A DNA stretch of 32,327 bases from assembly GCF_002891435.1 (NCBI RefSeq), contig NZ_POUC01000040.1, positions 1-32,327 of the forward strand, in the 5' to 3' direction. Within the stretch, counting starts at the first letter, position 1, and each line of letters starts with the position of its first letter. Position numbers and translations under genes: made by a program. Below the pieces are notes generated by a model. That model was not told the DNA's origin, did no database searches, and worked only from the letters and a program-made list of their open reading frames with translations. Positions 25,982-32,327 of the stretch are shown piece by piece. This stretch comes from Streptomyces cahuitamycinicus (GTDB taxonomy: Bacteria; Actinomycetota; Actinomycetes; Streptomycetales; Streptomycetaceae).

Positions 25982-26802
25982 GACTTCACCGCCCCGAACG
26001 ACAGGCCGCGCACCAGGTACCGCTGGATCGTCAGCGCCAGCAGCAGCGGCGGTACGACGGACACCAGCGCGGCGGCGGCCGTCAGGTTGTACTTGGGCCG
26101 GTCCCCGCCGAGGAAGGACAGGGCGCCCACGGTCACCGTCTGGGCTTCGTTGGAGGTGAGGATCAGCGGGAAGACGAAATTGTTCCAGGCGAAGATGAAG
26201 GCCAGCAGGGACACGGCCGCGATGCCCGGCTTGACCAGTGGAAGCGCCACCTTGAAGAACGCCTGCTTGCGGGTGTAGCCGTCCAGCAGGGCAGCCTGTT
26301 CCAGCTCGGGCGTGAGGTCGGCGAAGTAGGACCGCATGATCCACACGATCAGCGGCAGGGTGACGAGTTGCAGGACCCACACCATGCCGACGTACGTGTC
26401 GAAGAGGCCGAGCTTCTGGTAGAGCACGAACAGCGGGATGATCACGGTGAGTTCGGGTGCGAAGCGGAACGACAGCAGCGTGAACATCAGGTTCTCGGAG
26501 CCCTTGAACCGCCACCGCGCCGAGGCGTAGGCGGCCGGCAGCCCGACCACCAGCGACAGCGCGACCGCCCCCACGGACACCACCAGGCTGTTGACGAAGA
26601 ACCGCACGAACGGGATGCCCTCGCTGTCGCCGAAAACCGTCCGGTAGCCGTCGAGGGTGGGGGAGAAGGAGAAGTACGTGGAGAAGAGCTGGTCGGCCGG
26701 CTTCAGCGAAAGGATCACCATCCAGGCGATCGGGAACAGCGCGAAGACGAAGTAGAGGATCAGGGCGGTGTCGCACAGCCACCCCACCAGGCGTTTCCTC
26801 AT
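25978..26802 (-). CDS. Sugar ABC importer permease (MalG-type)
   Basis: 274 residues, six predicted transmembrane helices starting with TALILYFVFALFPIAWMVIL. The cytoplasmic EAA loop that contacts the ATPase is ELEQAALLDGYTRKQAFFKV followed by ALPLVKPG. The MalG/UgpE-like C-terminus is IQRYLVRGLSFGAVKS. It forms the pore together with the upstream permease. Its ATG at 26802 overlaps the other permease's stop (ATGA), and its TGA overlaps the TTG of the next ATPase gene. Longer upstream frames are shadows of the neighbouring gene. Confidence 0.94.
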   Translation of the reverse strand: MRKRLVGWLCDTALILYFVFALFPIAWMVILSLKPADQLFSTYFSFSPTLDGYRTVFGDSEGIPFVRFFVNSLVVSVGAVALSLVVGLPAAYASARWRFKGSENLMFTLLSFRFAPELTVIIPLFVLYQKLGLFDTYVGMVWVLQLVTLPLIVWIMRSYFADLTPELEQAALLDGYTRKQAFFKVALPLVKPGIAAVSLLAFIFAWNNFVFPLILTSNEAQTVTVGALSFLGGDRPKYNLTAAAALVSVVPPLLLALTIQRYLVRGLSFGAVKS

Positions 26803-27683
26803 GTGGTCACCTCCGCGGCCTTCCGCTGGATCTTCCCCAGGTGCTTCACCAGCACCATCGCGGCCAGGTACACCACGGCCCACAGCACGATCGTGTAGCT
26901 GATCCCGAAGGAGTAGCGCTGGAAGCGGATGGCTTCGAGGTACGCCCGGATCTGGAGCACCACCGTCGAGTCGCCCGGCCCGCCCTCCGTCAGGGCGTAG
27001 ATGATGTCGAACACCTTCAGCGAGTCCATGAACCGGAAGATCACCGCGACCAGCACGTAGGGCCACAGCATCGGCAGGGTCAGCCGGCGGAAGGTGTACC
27101 ACCATCCCGCGCCGTCCACGGCCGCCGCCTCGAACGGGGAGGCGGGCAGCGACCGCAGACCGGCGAGGGCGAGGATCGCCACGAACGGGGTGTAGACCCA
27201 GACGTCCACCGCGATCGACGACAGCAGCGCGCCCGTCGGGGTGTCGGTCCACTGCACCCCGCCGAGACCGAAGGGCCTCAGCAGGTGATTGACGACCCCC
27301 ACGGACGGCTGGAGCATCAGCTTCCAGATGATCGCCGCGATCACCGGGGCGATCATCAGCGGCAGGATCAGGATCTTCTCCAGGACCCGGCCGATCAGTG
27401 TCGAACGGTGCAGCAGCAGGGCGACGGCCACTCCCAGCACCGTCTCAGCGAGGGCCGCCCCGACGGCGTACAGCACCGTGACCCACGCCGAGTTCCAGAA
27501 CGCCTCCTGCGTGAAGACGGCGCTGTAGTTCTCGAACCGCACCATGTCCGGCTGCGGTTTGCTCGCCGAGAAGTCGAACAGCGTGTAGTACAGGCCGAGC
27601 CCGAACGGGTAGAGGATCCCGCAGGTCAGCAGCAGTGCGGGCACGATCAGGACGTACGGGCGCAGGGCGAGCCGCCACCCCAT
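26799..27683 (-). CDS. Sugar ABC importer permease (MalF/UgpA-type)
   Basis: 294 residues with about six transmembrane helices; the first is LRPYVLIVPALLLTCGILYP. The EAA loop reads SPFEAAAVDGAGWWYTFRRL and continues to TLPMLWP. The periplasm-facing loop before it (FDFSASKPQPDMVRFENYSA) is typical of this family. The ATG at 27683 begins five bases after the end of the binding-protein stop codon; overlap downstream with the next permease indicates coupled translation. Confidence 0.94.
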   Translation of the reverse strand: MGWRLALRPYVLIVPALLLTCGILYPFGLGLYYTLFDFSASKPQPDMVRFENYSAVFTQEAFWNSAWVTVLYAVGAALAETVLGVAVALLLHRSTLIGRVLEKILILPLMIAPVIAAIIWKLMLQPSVGVVNHLLRPFGLGGVQWTDTPTGALLSSIAVDVWVYTPFVAILALAGLRSLPASPFEAAAVDGAGWWYTFRRLTLPMLWPYVLVAVIFRFMDSLKVFDIIYALTEGGPGDSTVVLQIRAYLEAIRFQRYSFGISYTIVLWAVVYLAAMVLVKHLGKIQRKAAEVTT

Positions 27684-27687
27684 CGCT

Positions 27688-29109
27688 CTAGCCCACCTTG
27701 CCGGCGAGATCGTCCGCGAGCCCGTCCAGGACGGACTGCGCGCCCTGACCGCCGTAGATCTCCTGGAGGGCCGCCGCCCAGCTGGTCGTCGCGTCGAAGA
27801 ACTGGGCCTGCGGGGTGAACTGGATCTTCGTCTGGTCGACGACCGTCTCGAAGGTCTCCAGGAAGCCCGGTAGATGCCGCATCTTGTCCTTGTACGCGGC
27901 GTCGTCGGCGACGGACTTGCGCACCGGGTCGATGTGGTTGTGCGTGATCGCGCTCTTGCGCAGGTGCTCCTTGCCGGTGGCCCACTGCAGGAACAGCCAA
28001 CTGGCGCTCTTCTTCTTGCTCTTGGCGTTCATGCCGAGCGACCAGATCCACATGTTGGTGGCGAGCGACCCGCCCGGCCCCTTCGGCCCCGGGTGGAAGG
28101 CGATCTTCCCGGAGGCGGGGCTGGCGCCCTTCACCGCCTGGAAGTAGGCGGCCGTGTCGGCGTCGAACAGCATCCCGGCCTTCTTCGCGCCGAGGTCGCT
28201 GGAGCACTGGTACCAGGTGTACGACGTCCAGGACGGCGGCCCGCCCCGCTTGACCATCCGGGCCCAGTCCTCGGTGAAGGCGACGGCCTCCGGGCTGTTC
28301 ATGGCGGGGGTGAGCTTCCCGCCGTCGACCGTGAAGTCCTTCAGCCCGTTGCGGGCGTACATCGTCATGAAGCCCGGATGGATGGTCGCCCAGCTCCGGG
28401 AGCCGCGCACGGCGATCCCGTACATGCCGTCGAAGCCGGCGCCCGGCGCCTTCCGCTTGATGGTCCCGGCGAGTTCGGTCAGCTCGTCGAACGTCTCCGC
28501 GGGTTTCACGCCGAGCTTGCGGAACACCTCGGTGTTGTAGGCGACGACGTTGGTCTCCCAGCCCCACGGCAGCGCGTACTGCCCGCCCTGGCCGAGCGGC
28601 GCGCCCGCCTTCAGGGACCACTGGTCGGCCCGGAGCAGGTTCGGGAAGAAGTCCGCCTGGTCCCACTCGGCGCCCGTCGCCGAGGAGTTGCGCATCCAGG
28701 GCCCGAGGTCCTCCAGCCAGTTCGGCGGCCCGTACTGCCACACCATGTACGCGCCGAGCATGAAGACGTCGTAGGAGGCCCGCCCGCTGGACAGGTCCAC
28801 GGTGAGCTTGTCGAAGTAGTTGTCCTCCGGGAAGACGTCGTACTCGACCTTGATGCCGGTCTTCTCGGTGAAGGACTTCAGATCGGCGATGAGCGCGTCC
28901 GTGTACGGGTGCTTGTTGAGGAGCGCCTTGACGGTGGTGCCCTTCTCCCGCTTCCAGTCGAAGGAACCGGTGACGTCGTCCGCGGCGGAGCCGTCGCTCT
29001 TGTCGTCGTTCCCGCCGAAGCCGGCGCCGCAGGCCGTGAGCAGCGGGGCGGCGGCCGCCCCGGCGGCGAGGGCGAGGAAGCGCCGGCGGTCGTGCGCGTG
29101 CGTGTCCAT
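27688..29109 (-). CDS. ABC importer solute-binding lipoprotein (Tat)
   Basis: 473 residues, extracellular family 1 binding protein that captures the substrate and delivers it to the permeases. The N-terminus has a twin-arginine motif (DRRRFLALAAGAAAAP) followed by a lipobox LTAC with Cys27 as the lipidation site, so it is a membrane-anchored, probably Tat-exported lipoprotein. The mature part has the usual features: KAPGAGFDGMYGIAV, SWTSYTWYQ, and TPQAQFFDATTSW. The ligand cannot be deduced. The ATG at 29109 has GGAGG five bases upstream; an upstream in-frame start at 29139 would lie inside the candidate operator. First gene of the minus-strand operon. Confidence 0.93.
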   Translation of the reverse strand: MDTHAHDRRRFLALAAGAAAAPLLTACGAGFGGNDDKSDGSAADDVTGSFDWKREKGTTVKALLNKHPYTDALIADLKSFTEKTGIKVEYDVFPEDNYFDKLTVDLSSGRASYDVFMLGAYMVWQYGPPNWLEDLGPWMRNSSATGAEWDQADFFPNLLRADQWSLKAGAPLGQGGQYALPWGWETNVVAYNTEVFRKLGVKPAETFDELTELAGTIKRKAPGAGFDGMYGIAVRGSRSWATIHPGFMTMYARNGLKDFTVDGGKLTPAMNSPEAVAFTEDWARMVKRGGPPSWTSYTWYQCSSDLGAKKAGMLFDADTAAYFQAVKGASPASGKIAFHPGPKGPGGSLATNMWIWSLGMNAKSKKKSASWLFLQWATGKEHLRKSAITHNHIDPVRKSVADDAAYKDKMRHLPGFLETFETVVDQTKIQFTPQAQFFDATTSWAAALQEIYGGQGAQSVLDGLADDLAGKVG

Positions 29110-29130
29110 CCGTACCTCCGCGTGGAGCCT

Positions 29131-29159
29131 GGTTAACACGTCGAGTCGACTCGTTAACA
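29131..29159. promoter_or_regulatory. Candidate DeoR operator: GTTAAC repeat at 21 bp
   Basis: GTTAACA occurs at 29132-29138 and again at 29153-29159, spaced exactly 21 bp (two helical turns), around a perfect 12-bp palindrome CGAGTCGACTCG (29142-29153). It lies in the divergent region between the importer operon and the second FGGY kinase, just downstream of the candidate minus-strand -10 box, where a bound repressor would block transcription. The DeoR-type protein of the operon is the obvious candidate regulator. Confidence 0.6.
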
Positions 29160-29160
29160 G

Positions 29161-29189
29161 AGGGTGGAACGACCGAAGTTGGGCGTCAA
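29161..29189 (-). promoter_or_regulatory. Candidate promoter of the importer operon
   Basis: On the minus strand TTGACG (29189-29184) is followed after 17 bp by CACCCT (29166-29161). The -35 box is a near-consensus match; the -10 box is weak. Transcription would start near 29154, inside the GTTAAC repeat, giving a leader of about 45 bases. Confidence 0.45.
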
Positions 29190-29265
29190 TCCCTCGCGCA
29201 CGGGAAAATATCGGGGCAGAGTGAGAAGTTCACAGATCCGGCTGCGACGGCGTGGGAGGTTCCGG

Positions 29266-30756
29266 ATGGTGGACGAGGGTGCGGGCGAGAGCGAGGGCAT
29301 GGCCTGGCTGGGCGTCGACCTGGGCACGCAGAGCGTCCGCGTGCTGCTCGTCACCGCCGACGGCACGGTCCTCGGCAGCGGCTCGGCCCCGCTCACGGGG
29401 CGGCGGGACGGGGTGCGGCACGAGCAGGATCCGCTGCGGTGGTGGGCGGCGCTGTGCGAGGCGTCGCGGACGGCCCTCGGCTCCGCGCCCCCGGGCCTGC
29501 CGGTCGGCGGACTCGCGGTGTGCGGCACATCGGGCACCGTGCTGCTGACGGACGGCTCGGGCCGCCCGGTGAGCCCCGCGCTGATGTACGACGACGGGCG
29601 GGCGAAGGCGCAGGCCGCGCGAGCGCGGGAGGCGGGGCTCGCGGTCCAGGACACCTGGGCGCTGCCGAAGGCGCTGTGGCTGCTGGGGGAGTACGGCGGC
29701 ACCTCGCTGCGCCTGACGCACCAGCCCGACCTGATCGTCGGCCGGCTCGCGGGCGAGCCACCGCCGGCCGACTCCAGCCATGCCCTGAAAACGGGCTACG
29801 ACCTGGCGGGCGACCGCTGGCCGGAGGCCGCCCTGGCAGAACTGGGTCTGCCCGACAGCCTGTTGCCGGGTGTCGTCCGGCCGGGGACCCGCCTGGGCCA
29901 GGTGTGCCCGGCCGCCGCCGACGCCACCGGCATCCCCGCCGGCACCCCGGTGTTCGCCGGGATGACCGACGGCTGCGCGGCCCAGATCGCGTCGGGCGCG
30001 CTGCGGCCCGGCTCCTGGAACTCCGTGCTCGGCACCACGCTCGTGCTGAAGGGCGCCGCCCGCGACCCGGTCCGCGACCCCACCGGCGTGGTCTACAACC
30101 ACCGTGCCCCGGACGGCACATGGCTGCCCGGCGGGGCGTCGAGCGTCGGGGCCGGGGCACTCGCCGCGCACGTCCCGGACGCCGATCCCGCGGCGATGGA
30201 CGAACGGGCCAGGGCGTTCGAACCGTCCGGCGCGATCGCCTACCCCCTCGTCTCGCCGGGGGAGCGGTTCCCGTTCCGGGCACCGGAGGCGACCCCGTTC
30301 GTCCTGGGCGACCCCGCGGACGACGCCGACCTGTGGGCCGCGCTCCTCCAGGGCGTCGGCTTCGCCGAACGCCTGTGCCTGGACTACCTGCACCACCTCG
30401 GCGCGCCCCTCGAAGGGCCGCTCACCTTCACCGGGGGCGGTGCCCGCAGCCCGTACTGGAACCAGCTGCGCGCTGACATCCTGGGCCGCCCGGCCCGCGT
30501 CCCCGAGCAGACGGAACCGGCCCTGGGCATGGCGGCACTGGCCGCCTACGGGGCGTCGGGGGCCGGCGCGCTCGCGGACGTCGCCGAACGCATGGTGCGC
30601 GTCCGGACCGTCGTCGAACCCCGCCCCGGCCGCACCGCGGCCTTCGCCGAGCCGTACGCGCGTCTGGTCGACGCCCTGCGGGACCGCGGCTGGCTGCCCG
30701 GCCCGGTCGCCGCGCACGCACACAGCCGGCTGAGCGGGGATACTTCCGCATCATGA
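29266..30756 (+). CDS. FGGY-family carbohydrate kinase (divergent copy)
   Basis: 496 residues. The N-terminal GVDLGTQSVRVLLV loop is at 16-29, TSGTVLLTD at 88-96 and LMYDDGRA at 106-113; the probable catalytic base is Asp235 in FAGMTDGCAAQIASG, followed by VLGTTLVLKG, and the ATP-site signature is FTGGGARSPYWNQLRADIL. The GMTDG and SSHALKTGYD features resemble the D-ribulose/xylulose-kinase-like (XK-1) branch more than glycerol kinase; the substrate is not certain. It is only distantly similar to the kinase at 20447-21871, so the operon pair probably act on different intermediates. The ATG at 29266 is chosen for GGGAGG six bases upstream. Its stop overlaps the histidine phosphatase start (ATGA). 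Confidence 0.9.
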   Translation: MVDEGAGESEGMAWLGVDLGTQSVRVLLVTADGTVLGSGSAPLTGRRDGVRHEQDPLRWWAALCEASRTALGSAPPGLPVGGLAVCGTSGTVLLTDGSGRPVSPALMYDDGRAKAQAARAREAGLAVQDTWALPKALWLLGEYGGTSLRLTHQPDLIVGRLAGEPPPADSSHALKTGYDLAGDRWPEAALAELGLPDSLLPGVVRPGTRLGQVCPAAADATGIPAGTPVFAGMTDGCAAQIASGALRPGSWNSVLGTTLVLKGAARDPVRDPTGVVYNHRAPDGTWLPGGASSVGAGALAAHVPDADPAAMDERARAFEPSGAIAYPLVSPGERFPFRAPEATPFVLGDPADDADLWAALLQGVGFAERLCLDYLHHLGAPLEGPLTFTGGGARSPYWNQLRADILGRPARVPEQTEPALGMAALAAYGASGAGALADVAERMVRVRTVVEPRPGRTAAFAEPYARLVDALRDRGWLPGPVAAHAHSRLSGDTSAS

Positions 30757-31376
30757 GTACGACCCTCCTGCTGGTCCGTCACGGACAGACCGTCTGGCAC
30801 GCCGAGAACCGCTACGCCGGCATCAGCGACATCGACCTCACCGACACCGGCCGCGCACAGGCCGAGGCCCTCGGCCGGTGGGCCGCCGCCCATCCCGTCG
30901 ACGCGATCTGGACGTCCCCGCTGTCCCGCGCCGTCGCCACGGCCGAGCCCGCCTGCCGTGCCCTCGGCCTCACCTCCCAGAGCGAACCCCACCTGCGCGA
31001 ATGCGACTTCGGTGTGCTGGAGGGCCGCACGCTCGCCGAGTTCGAGGCCGAGGACCCGGAGTGGGCCGCGGCCTACCGGGCCGACCCGGTGGAGCACTCC
31101 TTCCCCGGCGCCGAGGACCCGCTGGCGGCGGCGGCCCGCGGGGTGCGCGCCCTCAGGGGCATCGCCGCCGCCCACCCCGGCGAACGCGTCCTGGTCGTCG
31201 CCCACAACACCCTGCTGCGCCTGGTGCTGTGCACCCTGCTGTCGATCCCGGTCGGCGAGTACCGCAGAGTGCTCCCGCGGCTGCGCAACGCGGCCGTCAG
31301 CGAACTGCGCGTGAACCCCGACGGTTCCGCCGCACTCCTTTCACTCAATGTGCCGTGCGAGGCCGATCTGCCGTAG
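30753..31376 (+). CDS. Histidine phosphatase family protein
   Basis: 207 residues, phosphoglycerate-mutase-like fold. The phosphohistidine site is His10 in LVRHGQT; Arg59 lies in SPLSRA, the acid residue is Glu83 in LRECDFGVLEG, and the second histidine is His151 in VVAHNT. It removes phosphate from small phospho-compounds or acts as a mutase-type phosphatase; the substrate is not known. The ATG overlaps the kinase stop (ATGA), so the two are translationally coupled: a kinase and phosphatase made together could limit build-up of a sugar phosphate. The stop TAG is 12 bases before the methyltransferase start. Confidence 0.92.
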   Translation: MSTTLLLVRHGQTVWHAENRYAGISDIDLTDTGRAQAEALGRWAAAHPVDAIWTSPLSRAVATAEPACRALGLTSQSEPHLRECDFGVLEGRTLAEFEAEDPEWAAAYRADPVEHSFPGAEDPLAAAARGVRALRGIAAAHPGERVLVVAHNTLLRLVLCTLLSIPVGEYRRVLPRLRNAAVSELRVNPDGSAALLSLNVPCEADLP

Positions 31377-31388
31377 CACGATGAGCAC

Positions 31389-32165
31389 ATGACACAGATC
31401 GACACGTCGGTGCCGCATTCGGCCCGGATCTGGAACTACTGGCTGGGCGGCAAGGACAACTACCCGGTGGACGAGGCGGCCGGTGACGCGTACACCGCCG
31501 TCTTCCCCGGCATCGTCACCATCGCCCGCAGCAGCCGGGCCTTCCTCGGCCGCAGCATCCGGTACCTCGTCCAGGAGGCCGGCGTACGGCAGTTCCTCGA
31601 CGTCGGCACCGGCCTGCCGACCGTCGACAACACCCATGAGGTCGCCCAGAGGCTCGCCCCCGAGGCGCGGATCGTCTACGTCGACAACGACCCGCTGGTC
31701 CTCGCCCACGCCCGCGCCCTGCTCACCTCCACACCCGAGGGCGCGACGGCGTACGAGCCCGTCAGCCTCTTCGAGCCCGAGCAGATCATCGAGGCCGCGG
31801 GGAAGACCCTCGACCTCACCCGGCCCACGGCCCTGATCCTCAGCGGCATCCTCGGACACGTGGCGGACTACGAGCAGGCCCGCGACCTGGTCCGCCGCCT
31901 CATGGCCCAGCTGCCCTCCGGCAGCCACCTCTCCCTCAACGAGGGCTCCCGCGGCACGGACCCGGCCTACGAGCAGGCCCAGGACGCCTACAACGAGACC
32001 GGCGCGGTGCCGTACTTCCTGCGGCCGGTCGAGCAGATCGAGGCGTTCTTCGAGGGGCTGGAGCTGGCGGAACCGGGTGTGGTCTCGGTGCCGTTGTGGC
32101 ACCCCGAGCCTGGCGCGCCGGCCGAGCCGATCGGCCAGCACGGCGGTCTGGGCCGCAAGTCCTGA
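31389..32165 (+). CDS. SAM-dependent methyltransferase (Methyltransf_19 / DUF574 type)
   Basis: 258 residues of a family greatly expanded in streptomycetes. The diagnostic N-terminus ARIWNYWLGGKDNYPVDEAA is at 12-31; the SAM-binding glycine motif is FLDVGTGLPT (69-78), with the ribose-binding acidic residue Asp99 in VYVDNDPLVL; C-terminal FFEGLELAEPGVV and PLWHPE are also family features. The methyl acceptor is unknown for these proteins. The ATG at 31389 has only a weak ribosome site; a preceding ATG at 31381 stops after three codons. It is 12 bases after the phosphatase stop and may be cotranscribed, but probably is not part of the sugar pathway. Its terminator is disrupted by the insertion sequence. 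Confidence 0.92.
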   Translation: MTQIDTSVPHSARIWNYWLGGKDNYPVDEAAGDAYTAVFPGIVTIARSSRAFLGRSIRYLVQEAGVRQFLDVGTGLPTVDNTHEVAQRLAPEARIVYVDNDPLVLAHARALLTSTPEGATAYEPVSLFEPEQIIEAAGKTLDLTRPTALILSGILGHVADYEQARDLVRRLMAQLPSGSHLSLNEGSRGTDPAYEQAQDAYNETGAVPYFLRPVEQIEAFFEGLELAEPGVVSVPLWHPEPGAPAEPIGQHGGLGRKS

Positions 32166-32180
32166 CCCCGCCGGGCACGG

Positions 32181-32203
32181 GAAAGCCCCCGCGAGTCAGG
32201 GGC
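32181..32203 (+). terminator. Probably interrupted terminator
   Basis: GAAAGCCCCCGCGAGTC (32181-32197) looks like the left arm and loop of a common Streptomyces terminator, but the expected GCGGGGGCTTT right arm is missing; only GGGGC (32199-32203) follows, allowing a 5-bp stem. Insertion of the neighbouring element explains this best. Confidence 0.5.
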
Positions 32204-32327
32204 GAATTCCAGGGGTCGTAGCAACACAGTGATCAACTGGCTGTCGCCAGGAGCTTAGCGAGACGCTCGGCTGGGGTTTCCCAGCCGAGCGTTTTGCGCG
32301 GGCGGCTGTTCAGCTCGGCAGCCACGG
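32198..32327 (-). mobile_element. Right end of an IS30-family insertion sequence
   Basis: The left boundary is inferred: at about 32198 the terminator sequence breaks off and AATTCCAGGGGTCGTAGCAA, probably part of the terminal inverted repeat, begins. The transposase gene stop at 32233 is 35 bases inside. The rest of the element is outside the window, so neither the second inverted repeat nor a target duplication can be checked. Confidence 0.65.
32233..32327 (-). CDS. IS30-family transposase, C-terminal fragment (runs off window)
   Basis: Thirty-one codons are visible on the minus strand from the right edge to a TGA at 32235-32233. They encode the characteristic IS30-family end: AELNSRPRKTLGWETPAERL followed by AKLLATAS. 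The RPRKTLGW-xTPAE motif follows the last catalytic glutamate in this DDE family. The gene is cut by the window, not necessarily broken; the fragment itself shows no frameshift. Confidence 0.85.
   Translation of the reverse strand, partial: VAAELNSRPRKTLGWETPAERLAKLLATAS

Overview
The window is very GC-rich, with strong third-position G/C in every gene, GTG and TTG starts, Tat-type signal peptides, a family 19-type SAM methyltransferase and a single leucine TTA codon in 32 kb. Together these point to a Streptomyces chromosome (or a close relative). No tRNA, rRNA, CRISPR array or antibiotic-type biosynthetic cluster was seen. The region is mostly conserved housekeeping and secretion genes in the left 19 kb, then a compact sugar/polyol-type uptake operon, and the edge of an insertion sequence at the right end.

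Left part (1-19155). A 5'-truncated EamA-type permease converges on an aminopeptidase N gene (pepN). A DUF1203 gene and aspartate-semialdehyde dehydrogenase (asd) share overlapping stop codons. An ECF-like sigma factor is translationally coupled to a single-pass membrane protein. Then come a large secreted subtilisin-like protease behind a near-perfect 28-bp palindrome, a NUDIX hydrolase that looks leaderless, a Tat-exported metallophosphoesterase with a PhoP-box-like repeat upstream, a secreted serine hydrolase of the beta-lactamase/DD-peptidase fold, a nuclease-like orphan protein, a second aminopeptidase N of exactly the same length as the first (859 aa), and a DsbA-fold oxidoreductase of the mycothiol-dependent nitroreductase type.

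Right part (19156-31376). Ten minus-strand genes, nearly all overlapping by 1-4 nt or separated by a few nt, run from a Tat lipoprotein binding protein (start 29109) through two permeases, an ATPase, a DeoR-type regulator, a second distinct ATPase, a 2-hydroxyacid dehydrogenase, an FGGY kinase, an exported glycerophosphodiester phosphodiesterase and a small zinc-ribbon protein. A second FGGY kinase and a coupled histidine phosphatase are read divergently. Between them lies a 21-bp-spaced GTTAAC repeat that is a likely operator for the DeoR protein. I infer a catabolic uptake system: import, phosphorylation, oxidation of a hydroxyacid-like intermediate, with extracellular diester cleavage as a possible feeder. 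The substrate is unknown. The second ATPase gene carries the only TTA codon in the window, which suggests bldA-dependent translation of the importer.

Right end (31389-32327). A family 19-type SAM methyltransferase is followed by half of a terminator and then the 3' end of an IS30-family transposase gene running off the window, so an insertion sequence appears to have landed in the terminator.
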